From: a virus
IMG/VR virus record: IMGVR_UViG_3300021142_000155
Coordinates: 1-26,796 of that record
Direction: 5' to 3' (one strand)
DNA length: 26,796 bases
Shown here: piece after piece, positions 9,392-16,317 of the stretch
Position numbering within the stretch: position 1 is the stretch's first letter
How the letters are laid out: the number at the start of each line of letters is the position of its first letter
The notes under the pieces: generated by a model
Databases searched by the model: none
Told to the model about the DNA's origin: nothing
The model's input: the letters and a program-made list of their open reading frames with translations, nothing else
Program-made: the position numbers and the translations under genes

Positions 9392-9805
9392 TTAAGAGTT
9401 TTGTATGTTTATCACCGCAGTATCCTGCTGATTATTATTATTTAATACATAACTAACTGTTATTGTTACAGAATTAGTATCAGGTTGCGCAACTATAGAA
9501 AGCTCTCTTACGGTTATATTTTTAAAATATGCTTCTAATTTACTAGTTAGTGAAGCCTTTAATTCCTCTAAACTAAAATTAGTTATCGGATCAAATAACA
9601 TTCTTCTTAAGCCGGCTCCAAAGTTTAAATTAAAAGGTCTTTCGTTAACATCTGTTAATAAAAAATTAATAAGATTGTACTTAGTCTGCTCTTGAGACGT
9701 ATACACAGGAGTAAATACGTTATTAGCTGAAAACGGTATCTTGACACCTAACGATGTTGAAGGTTTAAGATCTAAAGCTGGTATTTTTACTAATCCGTAT
9801 GCCAT
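9392..9805 (-). CDS. 25: Baseplate wedge protein gp25-like (GPW/gp25 family)
   Basis: This is a small baseplate protein that stabilises the wedge-hub contact and starts sheath assembly in contractile tails. Length (137 aa) matches T4 gp25 (132 aa). The family core is present: LINFLLTDVNERPFNLNFG at residues 45-63, with the conserved E55-R56-P57, then GLRRMLFDP at 65-73. A C-terminal beta unit (SVTITVSYVLNN) follows, as in the family. Despite the old lysozyme-like name, no catalytic residues are expected. It lies between a 175-aa protein of unknown role (3-base gap) and the gp6-like gene (1-base gap). Confidence 0.92.
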   Translation of the reverse strand: MAYGLVKIPALDLKPSTSLGVKIPFSANNVFTPVYTSQEQTKYNLINFLLTDVNERPFNLNFGAGLRRMLFDPITNFSLEELKASLTSKLEAYFKNITVRELSIVAQPDTNSVTITVSYVLNNNNQQDTAVINIQNS

Positions 9806-9808
9806 ATA

Positions 9809-10336
9809 TTACATCACTCCTTTTGCTCTTAATTTAGACATCAATTCTGTAAAATCAGGAACCGCATTTACTTGAACCATTTCGACGGCCGAACTAGCTC
9901 TTGAAGTAGCCAACATATCGTTTATATCTCCTACTGGAGCTTCAATGTTCTGTATATAACTCATTCCATCCATTTCTACATCAGGAGATCCAAAAGTCGT
10001 TACATCTTCTTGTAGCATGTTAGTAGCAGTTTCGTTCAGTAACTGACTCATAGGATCTTTTCCTGCAAAGGGTTTTTGTTTTTGGCTAGCAGCAAATGCA
10101 GCGGCTGCATTGTACGGCTTAGCATTTAAAGTCCCAGGTATTTTAGCCTGACTTTTAGGTTTAAAAGTCTCTTGTATAGGACTAACTACACGTTTGCTTT
10201 TTGATTCTAATAATCTATTTTGTTTAGCCAATGCCTCCATGATTAAAACAGGCATCTCTTCGTTAATTGCATTTTTGACCTCTTCTCTAATGAGAATTCT
10301 TAATTTGTCTAAAGCGCTTTGTTTTTTTACTGCCAT
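9809..10336 (-). CDS. Unknown virion-block protein with helical N-terminus, 175 aa
   Basis: I do not recognise a family. Residues 5-50 are charged and helical (LRILIREEVKNAINEEM), probably a coiled coil. The middle (55-110) is Lys/Gln/Ala/Pro-rich and likely disordered, including a run AAAAFAASQ. The C-terminus ends in a short amphipathic helix (DFTELMSKLRAKGVM). It sits directly before the gp25-like gene in the baseplate operon and could be a linker or assembly protein. The leader is CAAT directly before ATG, with the octamer TATTTATA just upstream. Function is not inferable from sequence. Confidence 0.7.
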   Translation of the reverse strand: MAVKKQSALDKLRILIREEVKNAINEEMPVLIMEALAKQNRLLESKSKRVVSPIQETFKPKSQAKIPGTLNAKPYNAAAAFAASQKQKPFAGKDPMSQLLNETATNMLQEDVTTFGSPDVEMDGMSYIQNIEAPVGDINDMLATSRASSAVEMVQVNAVPDFTELMSKLRAKGVM

Positions 10337-10340
10337 ATTG

Positions 10341-10348
10341 TATAAATA
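10341..10348 (-). promoter_or_regulatory. TATTTATA octamer directly before the 175-aa gene
   Basis: The octamer lies in the 27-base gap after the 581-aa gene, only 4 bases from the ATG at 10336. That is too close for an ordinary -10 box with a 5' leader, so it could only act as a promoter for a nearly leaderless transcript. It may instead be part of the A/T-rich translation leader. Confidence 0.2.
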
Positions 10349-10363
10349 TCAATTTAGTTAAAA

Positions 10364-12109
10364 TTATCCATGATTTGCGTTATTAAGATTTTGTTGTAGC
10401 TGAGCGTTAGCGTTTGCCATTTGAGCTCTCATTCTATTTCTTAATGCTTTACCGCCTTTTTGTTTATTTATAAATGCGTTTAATCCAAGACCATTATTTT
10501 CGTCTTCGTTGTCCGGTGAATCTACTCCGTAATTTATATCAACAAATACGTCTGGTGTAACTGTACTATCTTCTATGTAAGATAATGCCTGGTTAATACT
10601 CGCTTGTTGATCTGTTGATAAAGAACTAGGTTGTATCTTTATTAATTTTTTTGACTCTAAAAGTAATTTAACCTCTTCTATTATGATACTGTCATTAGAA
10701 GCAAAAGTAGGAGTTGATTTCACAACTTCTATTCCGTCTTTATCTAAAGCAATGCCGTAACGTCTTGGTATGTTACTAGATCTCTGTAATAATTCTTCTT
10801 TTATGATTTGAATAGTGTAATCTCCGTAAGTATTATTAATTTGTGTTGATTTGTTTTGTTTGTTTTGAACAAACGTATTCAATTGATTTGAAGTATCTTG
10901 AAGAGTAGCTAAAGTATCTTTGAGATCATTTACTAATCCTTGAGGAGCGTTACTACAAGATTCTAAATTACCTATAATCTTAGATATGTCGTTTATGATA
11001 CTTTGAATATCGTTATAAATGTCAGAAATTACAAGACTCAATAAGTTAAGCAATCCAGATACGCTATTAAGATCTTGTGTTACAGTATCTACAAAATCGC
11101 TTATCTTTTTTAAAGCGTCTCCAAATCTTACGTTTATACCCACTATAGTAAACATATTTGGTATGGGTAAACTCTTTAAAAACTCAGACACTATCGTAAG
11201 TACTTTAACTAAGCCTACTGCTATATTTACGTAAGATTGAGCGGCTCTAATAGTCGATAGGATTAATTGACAAAATTTTGTAATGGCTGCTAATTGTGTT
11301 CTTATTGTCTGCAGCATAGGAATTAACTTAGATAAGTCGTTTCCTATTATAGAATTTAATTGTTTGAGTTGACTCTGCAATACAGAATCTACAACTTGAG
11401 AAGCTGGATTTAATATATAATTATAGCCAGCATAAATATTTATAGACTGTATCTTTATGCAATGTGTTCTAGTATCATTGACGAACAACATTATTTTTTT
11501 TACCGTTATTTTTTTGTTTTCTTCAGTTTGATTGTTTAAAATATTTATATTATTATTAGTAGTACTAAAATAAGTTAGAGCAGAATTAAGATATACGTAA
11601 CTAGGTAACAAAGAAGGAAAAGCCTTTAGTAAATTTTTATTGGCAACAGAATAATCTTTTGTATTGTCTAATATATCCTTTAATTGATTTACGAGATCAT
11701 TTAGTATGGTATCGAAGTCTTTTAATTGAATATCTCTAGTCTCTGACTTTATAAATCCATCTATATTAGATTGTATCACATAGGATTTATATTGAAGGTT
11801 ATAAGCATTTTTTACAAGGCTTGAATCAGATTGACTGGGTTGTTTTGTCGGATCAAACTGATAGCCTTGAATATTTTTAGTTAGATTAACTTGATAAGAC
11901 AACAAGGAACAAAGGTTCAATGAAGACACTTGATCTAAGATTCCTAATATACCAACGTCTGCGATCCGATCCTTTAAAGTCGACTTCCTATATTCTCCAG
12001 GAGAGAGCATTTGAGTTCCATGAAATATTTGATCAATATTCTTTTTAAAATCGTCTATCTTTTCGTTAGATGATTTAATGGAATTCTCAAATACAGATTT
12101 ATTAGGCAT
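10364..12109 (-). CDS. Long alpha-helical baseplate/tail protein, 581 aa
   Basis: No named family is recognised. The protein is almost wholly helical. Residues about 245-400 form a run of long amphipathic and hydrophobic helices (QLKQLNSIIGNDLSKLIPML, RTQLAAITKFCQLILSTI, LVKVLTIVSEFLKSLPI, SVSGLLNLLSLVISDIY). Charged coiled coils flank them near the N-terminus (EKIDDFKKNIDQ) and at 400-440. The hydrophobic part could look like membrane segments but is broken by polar residues, which suits a bundled structural protein. The C-terminal tail is Asn/Gln/Ala-rich. It lies between the spike-like gene and the gp25-like block, where T4-type phages encode hub or wedge-initiator proteins. A hub-associated role is a weak inference from position. 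Confidence 0.7.
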   Translation of the reverse strand: MPNKSVFENSIKSSNEKIDDFKKNIDQIFHGTQMLSPGEYRKSTLKDRIADVGILGILDQVSSLNLCSLLSYQVNLTKNIQGYQFDPTKQPSQSDSSLVKNAYNLQYKSYVIQSNIDGFIKSETRDIQLKDFDTILNDLVNQLKDILDNTKDYSVANKNLLKAFPSLLPSYVYLNSALTYFSTTNNNINILNNQTEENKKITVKKIMLFVNDTRTHCIKIQSINIYAGYNYILNPASQVVDSVLQSQLKQLNSIIGNDLSKLIPMLQTIRTQLAAITKFCQLILSTIRAAQSYVNIAVGLVKVLTIVSEFLKSLPIPNMFTIVGINVRFGDALKKISDFVDTVTQDLNSVSGLLNLLSLVISDIYNDIQSIINDISKIIGNLESCSNAPQGLVNDLKDTLATLQDTSNQLNTFVQNKQNKSTQINNTYGDYTIQIIKEELLQRSSNIPRRYGIALDKDGIEVVKSTPTFASNDSIIIEEVKLLLESKKLIKIQPSSLSTDQQASINQALSYIEDSTVTPDVFVDINYGVDSPDNEDENNGLGLNAFINKQKGGKALRNRMRAQMANANAQLQQNLNNANHG

Positions 12110-12110
12110 T

Positions 12111-12557
12111 TTATGCTAAGTTATTTTTTGGTAAAAATACAACTTGAGATCTAGTAGAGTTTTGAATAGCGTTTCGTATTTGTGGTAATTTTAAAGCCAA
12201 AGCATTTGAAGGAGCACTTATATTGGTCCTCAAAGTAGAAGGCACAGAATATTGTACGTCTTTTGCTTGACTGAAAAATGCTGTCAATTCGTCTATTAGA
12301 CTTAATAACTCGTTAACTAAAGTATCTCCTAATAACGCAGGTTCTCCGTTTTGATCAGAGTCTCTTTGACCCAAATTTATAATTGGAGAACTTATTGTTA
12401 CGCTTGTTTTTGCATCTATATTAACTGTATTAATACTAGATAAGCTTACTGCCTCTCTTCCAAAAACAAACACAGAATCTTTATCTGCCAATAGAGTAAC
12501 TCTATCAGATGTGATAATTGCTTGGTTGCCTGTGTATGGAAATTTTGGTGTATACAT
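12111..12557 (-). CDS. Baseplate spike/beta-helix protein (gp5 C-terminal or VgrG-tip-like)
   Basis: Residues 12-65 consist of short beta strands with regular spacing (QAIITSDRVTLLAD, DSVFVFGREAVSLSS, VNIDAKTSVTISSPIINLG), as in the trimeric beta-helix of T4 gp5, VgrG and P2 gpV spikes. It is followed by the segment GEPALLGDTLVNELLSLIDE and a short helix, which I associate with the same proteins. It would form or cap the membrane-puncturing needle below the hub. It is coupled to the OB-like hub gene by a TAATG overlap at 12557. There is no lysozyme domain. A one-base gap separates it from the 581-aa gene. Confidence 0.65.
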   Translation of the reverse strand: MYTPKFPYTGNQAIITSDRVTLLADKDSVFVFGREAVSLSSINTVNIDAKTSVTISSPIINLGQRDSDQNGEPALLGDTLVNELLSLIDELTAFFSQAKDVQYSVPSTLRTNISAPSNALALKLPQIRNAIQNSTRSQVVFLPKNNLA

Positions 12558-13468
12558 TATTGTAAACTATTTAAAACAAATGAATCTTGACTTGCTGCAT
12601 CTTGCGAATCGTTAGAAATCGGAGGCTGATAGTAAGACGCGATAACATTTTGTTGATCTATTTGAACTTTTACTCCTCCAAAAGAATCAAGTGGATACTC
12701 GTAAATAGAATTTAAAACTATCCTTTGGCCCGCGGTTAAATATATGGAAGCAGCATCGCTATTTATGTCTTCTACCGTAGTCGCAAATTTATCGGAAGAA
12801 TTAGAAACTTTACCTTGCCCGTTTCTAATGATCATAATTGGATCTCCATTATTTCCAGAGTTAGACCAATTATTGAAATTTCTCATAGAAGTAGTAGTAG
12901 ATCCAAATCTAATAGATTGACCAAACCTAGATTCTATGATAGTGTCTCCTTCAAACGGTGTTAAAGATTTTATATCTTTCTCTGAAAACGAATAACCTTT
13001 AGGAAGCTCTATACTATCTGTATTAGTTTTACCTGGGTAAGAAGCTTTCTTTTTGTATTGAGCAGTAAAATTTGCCCACTCTTCCATATTTGGAAACGCA
13101 TTGTGGTTAACAGAATTCCAAACTTGGAATGGAGGAAAATAAAATAATCTTTGACTGTTAAAATTATCGTTGAGTCCATGGTAAGGTCCTCTGGTTATGA
13201 AGACTATTTCTCCTATAATTGGAAGTTGCTTAATAACGCTAAATATAGGATAAGCATTCTTAGAAGTAGCTCCCAAAGAAATGCTATTTGGACTATATAA
13301 AAATTCAAAGGATATCTTTCCTATGTCATCGTAAGTATTAAAGTTGTCGTCTTTTATATTTGGATCACCGCTTTTAAACGGGCCTAACACTATATCCTTT
13401 ACGCGTCCAATTATTATCTCTGACCCTATGTCTTCTACTTTTGATATACTTGGATTGCTAAACGCCAT
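12557..13468 (-). CDS. Baseplate hub protein with OB-like N-terminus (gp5-like)
   Basis: Residues 15-110 look like an OB-type beta barrel (SEIIIGRVKDIVLGP, then FSVIKQLPIIGEIVFITRGP), as at the start of T4 gp5/gpV-like hub proteins. Residues about 165-240 carry a motif I know from hub proteins of marine T4-like phages: TPFEGDTIIESRFGQSIRFG, then WSNSGNNGDPIMIIRNGQG, then VEDINSDAASIYLTAGQ. The last of these points to the start of a spike stem. It overlaps the 119-aa gene upstream and the spike-like gene downstream, both as TAATG. In T4, the OB, lysozyme and beta-helix parts are one chain. Here the OB part and the helix part are separate genes and no lysozyme is visible. Confidence 0.7.
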   Translation of the reverse strand: MAFSNPSISKVEDIGSEIIIGRVKDIVLGPFKSGDPNIKDDNFNTYDDIGKISFEFLYSPNSISLGATSKNAYPIFSVIKQLPIIGEIVFITRGPYHGLNDNFNSQRLFYFPPFQVWNSVNHNAFPNMEEWANFTAQYKKKASYPGKTNTDSIELPKGYSFSEKDIKSLTPFEGDTIIESRFGQSIRFGSTTTSMRNFNNWSNSGNNGDPIMIIRNGQGKVSNSSDKFATTVEDINSDAASIYLTAGQRIVLNSIYEYPLDSFGGVKVQIDQQNVIASYYQPPISNDSQDAASQDSFVLNSLQ

Positions 13469-13827
13469 TACTTATCTGTTATTTGTTTTGCGCCTGTACC
13501 TATGGTTGTAACTTCTCTCATTAATTGCTCGATATCCTTTTCAGAAAGGCCTCCGTCTGAGATTTCGTTTTCTTTAGCATTAGATTGAGCTGCTTTTTGA
13601 AATAGACTCAACAATTTAACTAATACTTCGTCGTTCTTTAAACTAGAGTCTATGAGACCCTTAATTTGCGGCATTATAACTATAGCATCACCAGGACCTT
13701 CTATCATGTCTGATAATTCGTCTATCTTGCTTTTTATCGCAGTATTTTGATTGCTCTGTCTATTATAAACCTCTTGTACTAGATCAGATATTTTTTTACC
13801 TTGAAAGACTTCCTTTTCTAATTCCAT
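13468..13827 (-). CDS. Small helical protein of the baseplate operon, 119 aa
   Basis: Helical throughout, with start MELEKEVFQGKKISDLVQEV, a coiled-coil-like middle, and the pattern GPGDAIVIMPQIKGLIDSSL followed by KNDEVLVKLLSLFQK. I recall similar small proteins (MELEKE start, GDA segment, KNDE segment) in uncultured T4-like phage genomes, always without an assigned function. It precedes the hub gene with a TAATG overlap, suggesting stoichiometric production and a role in hub assembly, which is inference. The octamer TATTTATA lies 13 bases before its ATG, inside the end of the sigma-factor gene. Confidence 0.7.
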   Translation of the reverse strand: MELEKEVFQGKKISDLVQEVYNRQSNQNTAIKSKIDELSDMIEGPGDAIVIMPQIKGLIDSSLKNDEVLVKLLSLFQKAAQSNAKENEISDGGLSEKDIEQLMREVTTIGTGAKQITDK

Positions 13828-13835
13828 AATTTAGT

Positions 13836-14597
13836 TTAAATATAAATATCTTGATCGTGATTTTCTATATGATCTTGCAATATTTGCGTATAAATAGTTT
13901 TTAGCTTTTTTATTACCTTTGTTATTGTGTTAGATTGTACGTCTACTATTTCTTTTACGTAGATAAACAAAGCTTTTTTATTAAAAATATCTATTCTTTC
14001 TCTCTTCTTAAAGATTTCTAAAATAGCGTCAGCAGTTTTAATCTCGTCTTCTCTTTCAAACAGATCCATTAGATTATCGTCTACTGTTTTAATAAATCTT
14101 TCAATTATATCCAATCTATCTATAGTCTCCATTTCTGGGTCTAGGACTAAACTTTCATGAGTTCCATCTTGATTATCAATCTCAGAGACTTCTATTTTTG
14201 ATACTAACCTTTTATAATTTTTGACATTGTAAATGATCAAATATCTTTTTGCTATTGTGCCAAAGTAAGAATAAGCTTTACCTTTTGATTGGTCGTAAAG
14301 ATGTAATTTTTGCAATAAGAAAGAGATAACTTCGTACTTTAAATCTTCTATATCATCTACTTCTGTGTGATAGAATTTAAAAGTGTGAATGATATTTTCA
14401 GTTAACTTGTAAAAAGCATAATGAATCTTTTTATTGTATAACTTATTTTTGTCTTCTTGATTCTCTAACAATCTATATTGCAGTATAGCCTCTTCAGTTT
14501 CAGACGTGAAGTAGTTGTTCTTAGTCTTTGGTTTTCTTTTCCTTGGTGATCCTTTCTTAGTTAATCCCAAGAACTCAGATTCTTTTTCTTCTGCCAT
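13836..14597 (-). CDS. 55: Late-transcription sigma factor, T4 gp55-like
   Basis: This phage sigma factor directs host RNA polymerase to late promoters together with the sliding clamp and co-activator. Residues 29-124 match the gp55 pattern: YFTSETEEAILQYRLLENQ, HYAFYKLTENIIHTFKFYH, then DIEDLKYEVISFLLQKLHL, and GKAYSYFGTIAKRYLIIYN. This corresponds to the sigma region 2 helices that bind polymerase and open the -10 region. It is 253 aa, longer than T4 gp55 (185 aa): the N-terminus adds about 28 basic residues (SPRKRKPKTKNN) and there is an acidic/helical C-terminal extension. It leads directly into the virion genes it should activate, with an 8-base gap. Confidence 0.88.
   Translation of the reverse strand: MAEEKESEFLGLTKKGSPRKRKPKTKNNYFTSETEEAILQYRLLENQEDKNKLYNKKIHYAFYKLTENIIHTFKFYHTEVDDIEDLKYEVISFLLQKLHLYDQSKGKAYSYFGTIAKRYLIIYNVKNYKRLVSKIEVSEIDNQDGTHESLVLDPEMETIDRLDIIERFIKTVDDNLMDLFEREDEIKTADAILEIFKKRERIDIFNKKALFIYVKEIVDVQSNTITKVIKKLKTIYTQILQDHIENHDQDIYI
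13841..13848 (-). promoter_or_regulatory. TATTTATA octamer before the 119-aa/hub genes
   Basis: This octamer overlaps the last codons of the sigma-factor gene and ends 13 bases before the ATG at 13827. Its orientation is the same as at the other such sites. It would be well placed to start the baseplate operon, but its place inside codons (Asp-Ile-Tyr-Ile) means it may simply be coding sequence. Confidence 0.25.
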
Positions 14598-14600
14598 AAT

Positions 14601-14876
14601 TTATTTTCTTCCGGTGAATTCTTGAACTCTTTTTTGAACTTGCTTTATCGTTTCGAAAAGTTGTAACAATTCTGGATCGGATTGTACCCACATTGTCATA
14701 TCGATTTTATTGACTAAAGCATTGAATTCGTCTAACATTACAACTGTTTCGTTGACAAATGTTGATTGATTAATGACTATATCTTCTAATTTTCTATTTT
14801 TTTGTAGAAGATTCCAGATCACATAACCAATCAATGCTCCAACCCATAAAATAATTGAGATAGTTCCTAGTATCAT
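14601..14876 (-). CDS. Small inner-membrane protein, one N-terminal transmembrane segment, 91 aa
   Basis: Residues 2-24 form one strongly hydrophobic segment (ILGTISIILWVGALIGYVIW) with very few charged residues, followed by a basic stop (KNRK) at about 26-29. The remaining 60 residues are a charged helix, probably cytoplasmic or periplasmic coiled coil, ending in FTGRK. No lipobox is present. Topology alone would allow a pinholin- or spanin-like role or a membrane anchor, but neither is supported by a family match. It sits between the HD hydrolase (1-base gap) and the sigma factor (3-base gap), so it is made with regulatory rather than lysis genes. Confidence 0.75.
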   Translation of the reverse strand: MILGTISIILWVGALIGYVIWNLLQKNRKLEDIVINQSTFVNETVVMLDEFNALVNKIDMTMWVQSDPELLQLFETIKQVQKRVQEFTGRK

Positions 14877-14877
14877 T

Positions 14878-15516
14878 TTATTTATTTATTTGATTTTCAA
14901 CCCTTGAAGCCATTAGATCTGCTTGATGTAATACATAAGGAAGATTGCTTTTTATTTCAGCTTCAGGACTGTATGTTATATAGTATGATTTATTCGATTC
15001 TTCGTATAATCCATCATGTAATTTTATGGCTAAAAATTCGTTTTCACTAATCTTAATATTTGCTTGTTGCAAGTAGAACAGACTTCTATCAGCTATTCTC
15101 ATGTGTACAATATTTGGATTATATTTAAAATATACACCTTGATTTTCCATATGCCATTGAGAAGTATTAGGAATATAAAAAGGCTCCTCATTAGTGCCCA
15201 ATTTACCTAGGTCATGATTAATTGCTGAGAATACTAATTCCTCAATAGTATAGTCTTTCTTCTGACCAAAGCGCTCCCATACTTTATCCATAACTAAAGA
15301 AGCTTCTACAACTCTGTTAACATGTTCAACGTATCCACCAGCGAAGCAATTATGATTACTTAATCTAGTAGATGCTGGACTAGTTGCTAAAGTTACTTCT
15401 CTATCTTTGTAAAAATTTAATAAAGTAGTTTTTCTATCTGAAGTGATATATTTTTCTATATACTGGTAGAACTTATTTAGATTATCTAAAATCTGCTGAT
15501 CTGTTAATTTCTTCAT
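14878..15516 (-). CDS. HD-domain metal-dependent phosphohydrolase, 212 aa
   Basis: The HD superfamily uses a His/Asp cluster to hydrolyse phosphate esters of nucleotides or RNA ends. Visible ligands in order: H65 in GGYVEHVNRV, the doublet H101-D102 in INHDLGKLG, H138, H167-D168 in KLHDGLY, and D200 in LHQADLMASR. GGYVEH followed by NHDLGK resembles the YhaM-like or nucleotide-cleaving HD proteins more than the HDc signalling domains. The substrate cannot be read from sequence. Candidates are nucleotide scavenging or removal of a host alarmone or defence nucleotide, both inference. The start ATG is preceded by AAAAGTT without a clear Shine-Dalgarno sequence. Confidence 0.85.
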   Translation of the reverse strand: MKKLTDQQILDNLNKFYQYIEKYITSDRKTTLLNFYKDREVTLATSPASTRLSNHNCFAGGYVEHVNRVVEASLVMDKVWERFGQKKDYTIEELVFSAINHDLGKLGTNEEPFYIPNTSQWHMENQGVYFKYNPNIVHMRIADRSLFYLQQANIKISENEFLAIKLHDGLYEESNKSYYITYSPEAEIKSNLPYVLHQADLMASRVENQINK

Positions 15517-15530
15517 AACTTTTATTTAGT

Positions 15531-15716
15531 TTAGTTAAATTGTTGTTGATCTTCGTTATTAATTAAGATCTCAATTTCTGTAAGTTTCATTCTCATTCTC
15601 TCTAGTTGGTGCTTCAATACATCTGGATGCTCTAGTCTTGAGATTGATGATGCCTGGCCAGCGATTAGGTTAGTTAACTCTGTAAATTTTCTGATAATTA
15701 AATCTTTGTGTTTCAT
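15531..15716 (-). CDS. Small helical protein, 61 aa
   Basis: Charged, fully helical short protein (start MKHKDLIIRKF, then LERMRMKLTEIEILINNED) with coiled-coil spacing. No family is recognised. It lies in the same transcript as the glutaredoxin-like and HD genes, with 3- and 14-base gaps. It has a normal start and codon use like its neighbours, so it is probably a real gene. Function unknown. Confidence 0.6.
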   Translation of the reverse strand: MKHKDLIIRKFTELTNLIAGQASSISRLEHPDVLKHQLERMRMKLTEIEILINNEDQQQFN

Positions 15717-15719
15717 ATT

Positions 15720-16004
15720 TTATTTTTTTAATTTCTCTATCATTTGTTCAAGAGAAGCTTGTGGTTTTAGAATATACCCATCTTTTTTTGTATTAATTAA
15801 TTTAAGATCCTCGTATGACTCTGCAATATAGTAAAGTTCTGAATTGTTTACTATAGCCATTGGATAAGTACAAGAATTTGAGATAAGCTCAAGTAAATCA
15901 CACAAGTCGTCGTGACTATCACATTCAAACTCTATAAATTTCCCCAGTTTAGACTTTAACTTAGCACATTGGCTACAACCTTTAAGCGTTATTACTTTCA
16001 ACAT
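15720..16004 (-). CDS. Glutaredoxin/thioredoxin-like protein, 94 aa
   Basis: This small redox protein has the active-site pair C10-S-Q-C13 after a short beta strand (MLKVITLKGCSQC) and a likely cis-proline loop, TYPMAIV, where thioredoxin-fold proteins place their conserved Pro. In T4-like phages such proteins reduce ribonucleotide reductase. No reductase gene is in this window, so the partner is not shown. The frame extends two codons further to a TTG at 16010, but the ATG at 16004 is the better start. This start lies inside the preceding 57-aa gene (23-base overlap), so translation is probably coupled. Confidence 0.8.
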   Translation of the reverse strand: MLKVITLKGCSQCAKLKSKLGKFIEFECDSHDDLCDLLELISNSCTYPMAIVNNSELYYIAESYEDLKLINTKKDGYILKPQASLEQMIEKLKK

Positions 16005-16155
16005 GATCAAACTCTTTATCTATTAATTTTAAGATGCCTATCCACATAATTTTTTCTTCATTAGACATAAATTTAAATTGTGCATCTAGGTAGATATATA
16101 TAATATCTAGATCTTCTTCTTTTATATTATCTATCTTTATATCTTCTATATTCAT
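15982..16155 (-). CDS. Small acidic helical protein, 57 aa, first gene after the divergent region
   Basis: A short complete frame runs from ATG at 16155 to TAA at 15984-15982. The product starts MNIEDIKIDNIKEEDLD and continues YLDAQFKFMSNEEKIMWIGI to KEFDHVESNNA. It is acidic and helical, with a conserved-looking segment, FMSNEEKIMWI. The leader contains AGAGAGAG directly before the ATG, a purine-rich run that could serve as ribosome-binding site. Its 3' end overlaps the glutaredoxin-like start by 23 bases in another frame. No family assigned. Being the first gene of the minus-strand block, it may be expressed early. Confidence 0.6.
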   Translation of the reverse strand: MNIEDIKIDNIKEEDLDIIYIYLDAQFKFMSNEEKIMWIGILKLIDKEFDHVESNNA

Positions 16156-16317
16156 TCTCTCTCTAGTTGTTTCTCCCCTTGGTTATTATCTAAGGACAGA
16201 TTAAATATAATTAGGTGTGATATACAAAAGAAGAATATTTTTCTAGTGTATTAATTTATTTTTTACACTTAAATTATTTATTTTTTAATTAAATTTTATT
16301 TAGTACATTAACGTAAT
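16156..16317. promoter_or_regulatory. Divergent intergenic region between the two transcription blocks
   Basis: These 162 bases separate the minus block from the plus block and are the largest gene-free stretch, so promoters for both directions should lie here. The content is extremely A/T-rich. AGTGTA at 16245-16250 and TACACT at 16264-16269 form a 6-bp inverted repeat with a 13-base spacer, a possible operator or weak hairpin. I see no confident -35/-10 pair, no TATAAATA, and no good terminator. The plus-strand leader (ending ACGTAAT before ATG) has no Shine-Dalgarno sequence. Confidence 0.45.

Noticed and set aside
11019-11234. Plus-strand frame of 71 codons inside the 581-aa gene
   Set aside because: It lies wholly antisense to a well-supported helical gene, and its product has no recognisable features.
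11100-11320. Hydrophobic segments in the 581-aa protein as a holin or multi-pass membrane protein
   Set aside because: The segments are broken by polar and charged residues and embedded in long coiled coils within a baseplate operon, which fits a soluble helical bundle better.
16005-16010. TTG start two codons upstream for the glutaredoxin-like gene
   Set aside because: The ATG at 16004 gives a normal thioredoxin-fold start directly before the first strand. The TTG adds only two residues.
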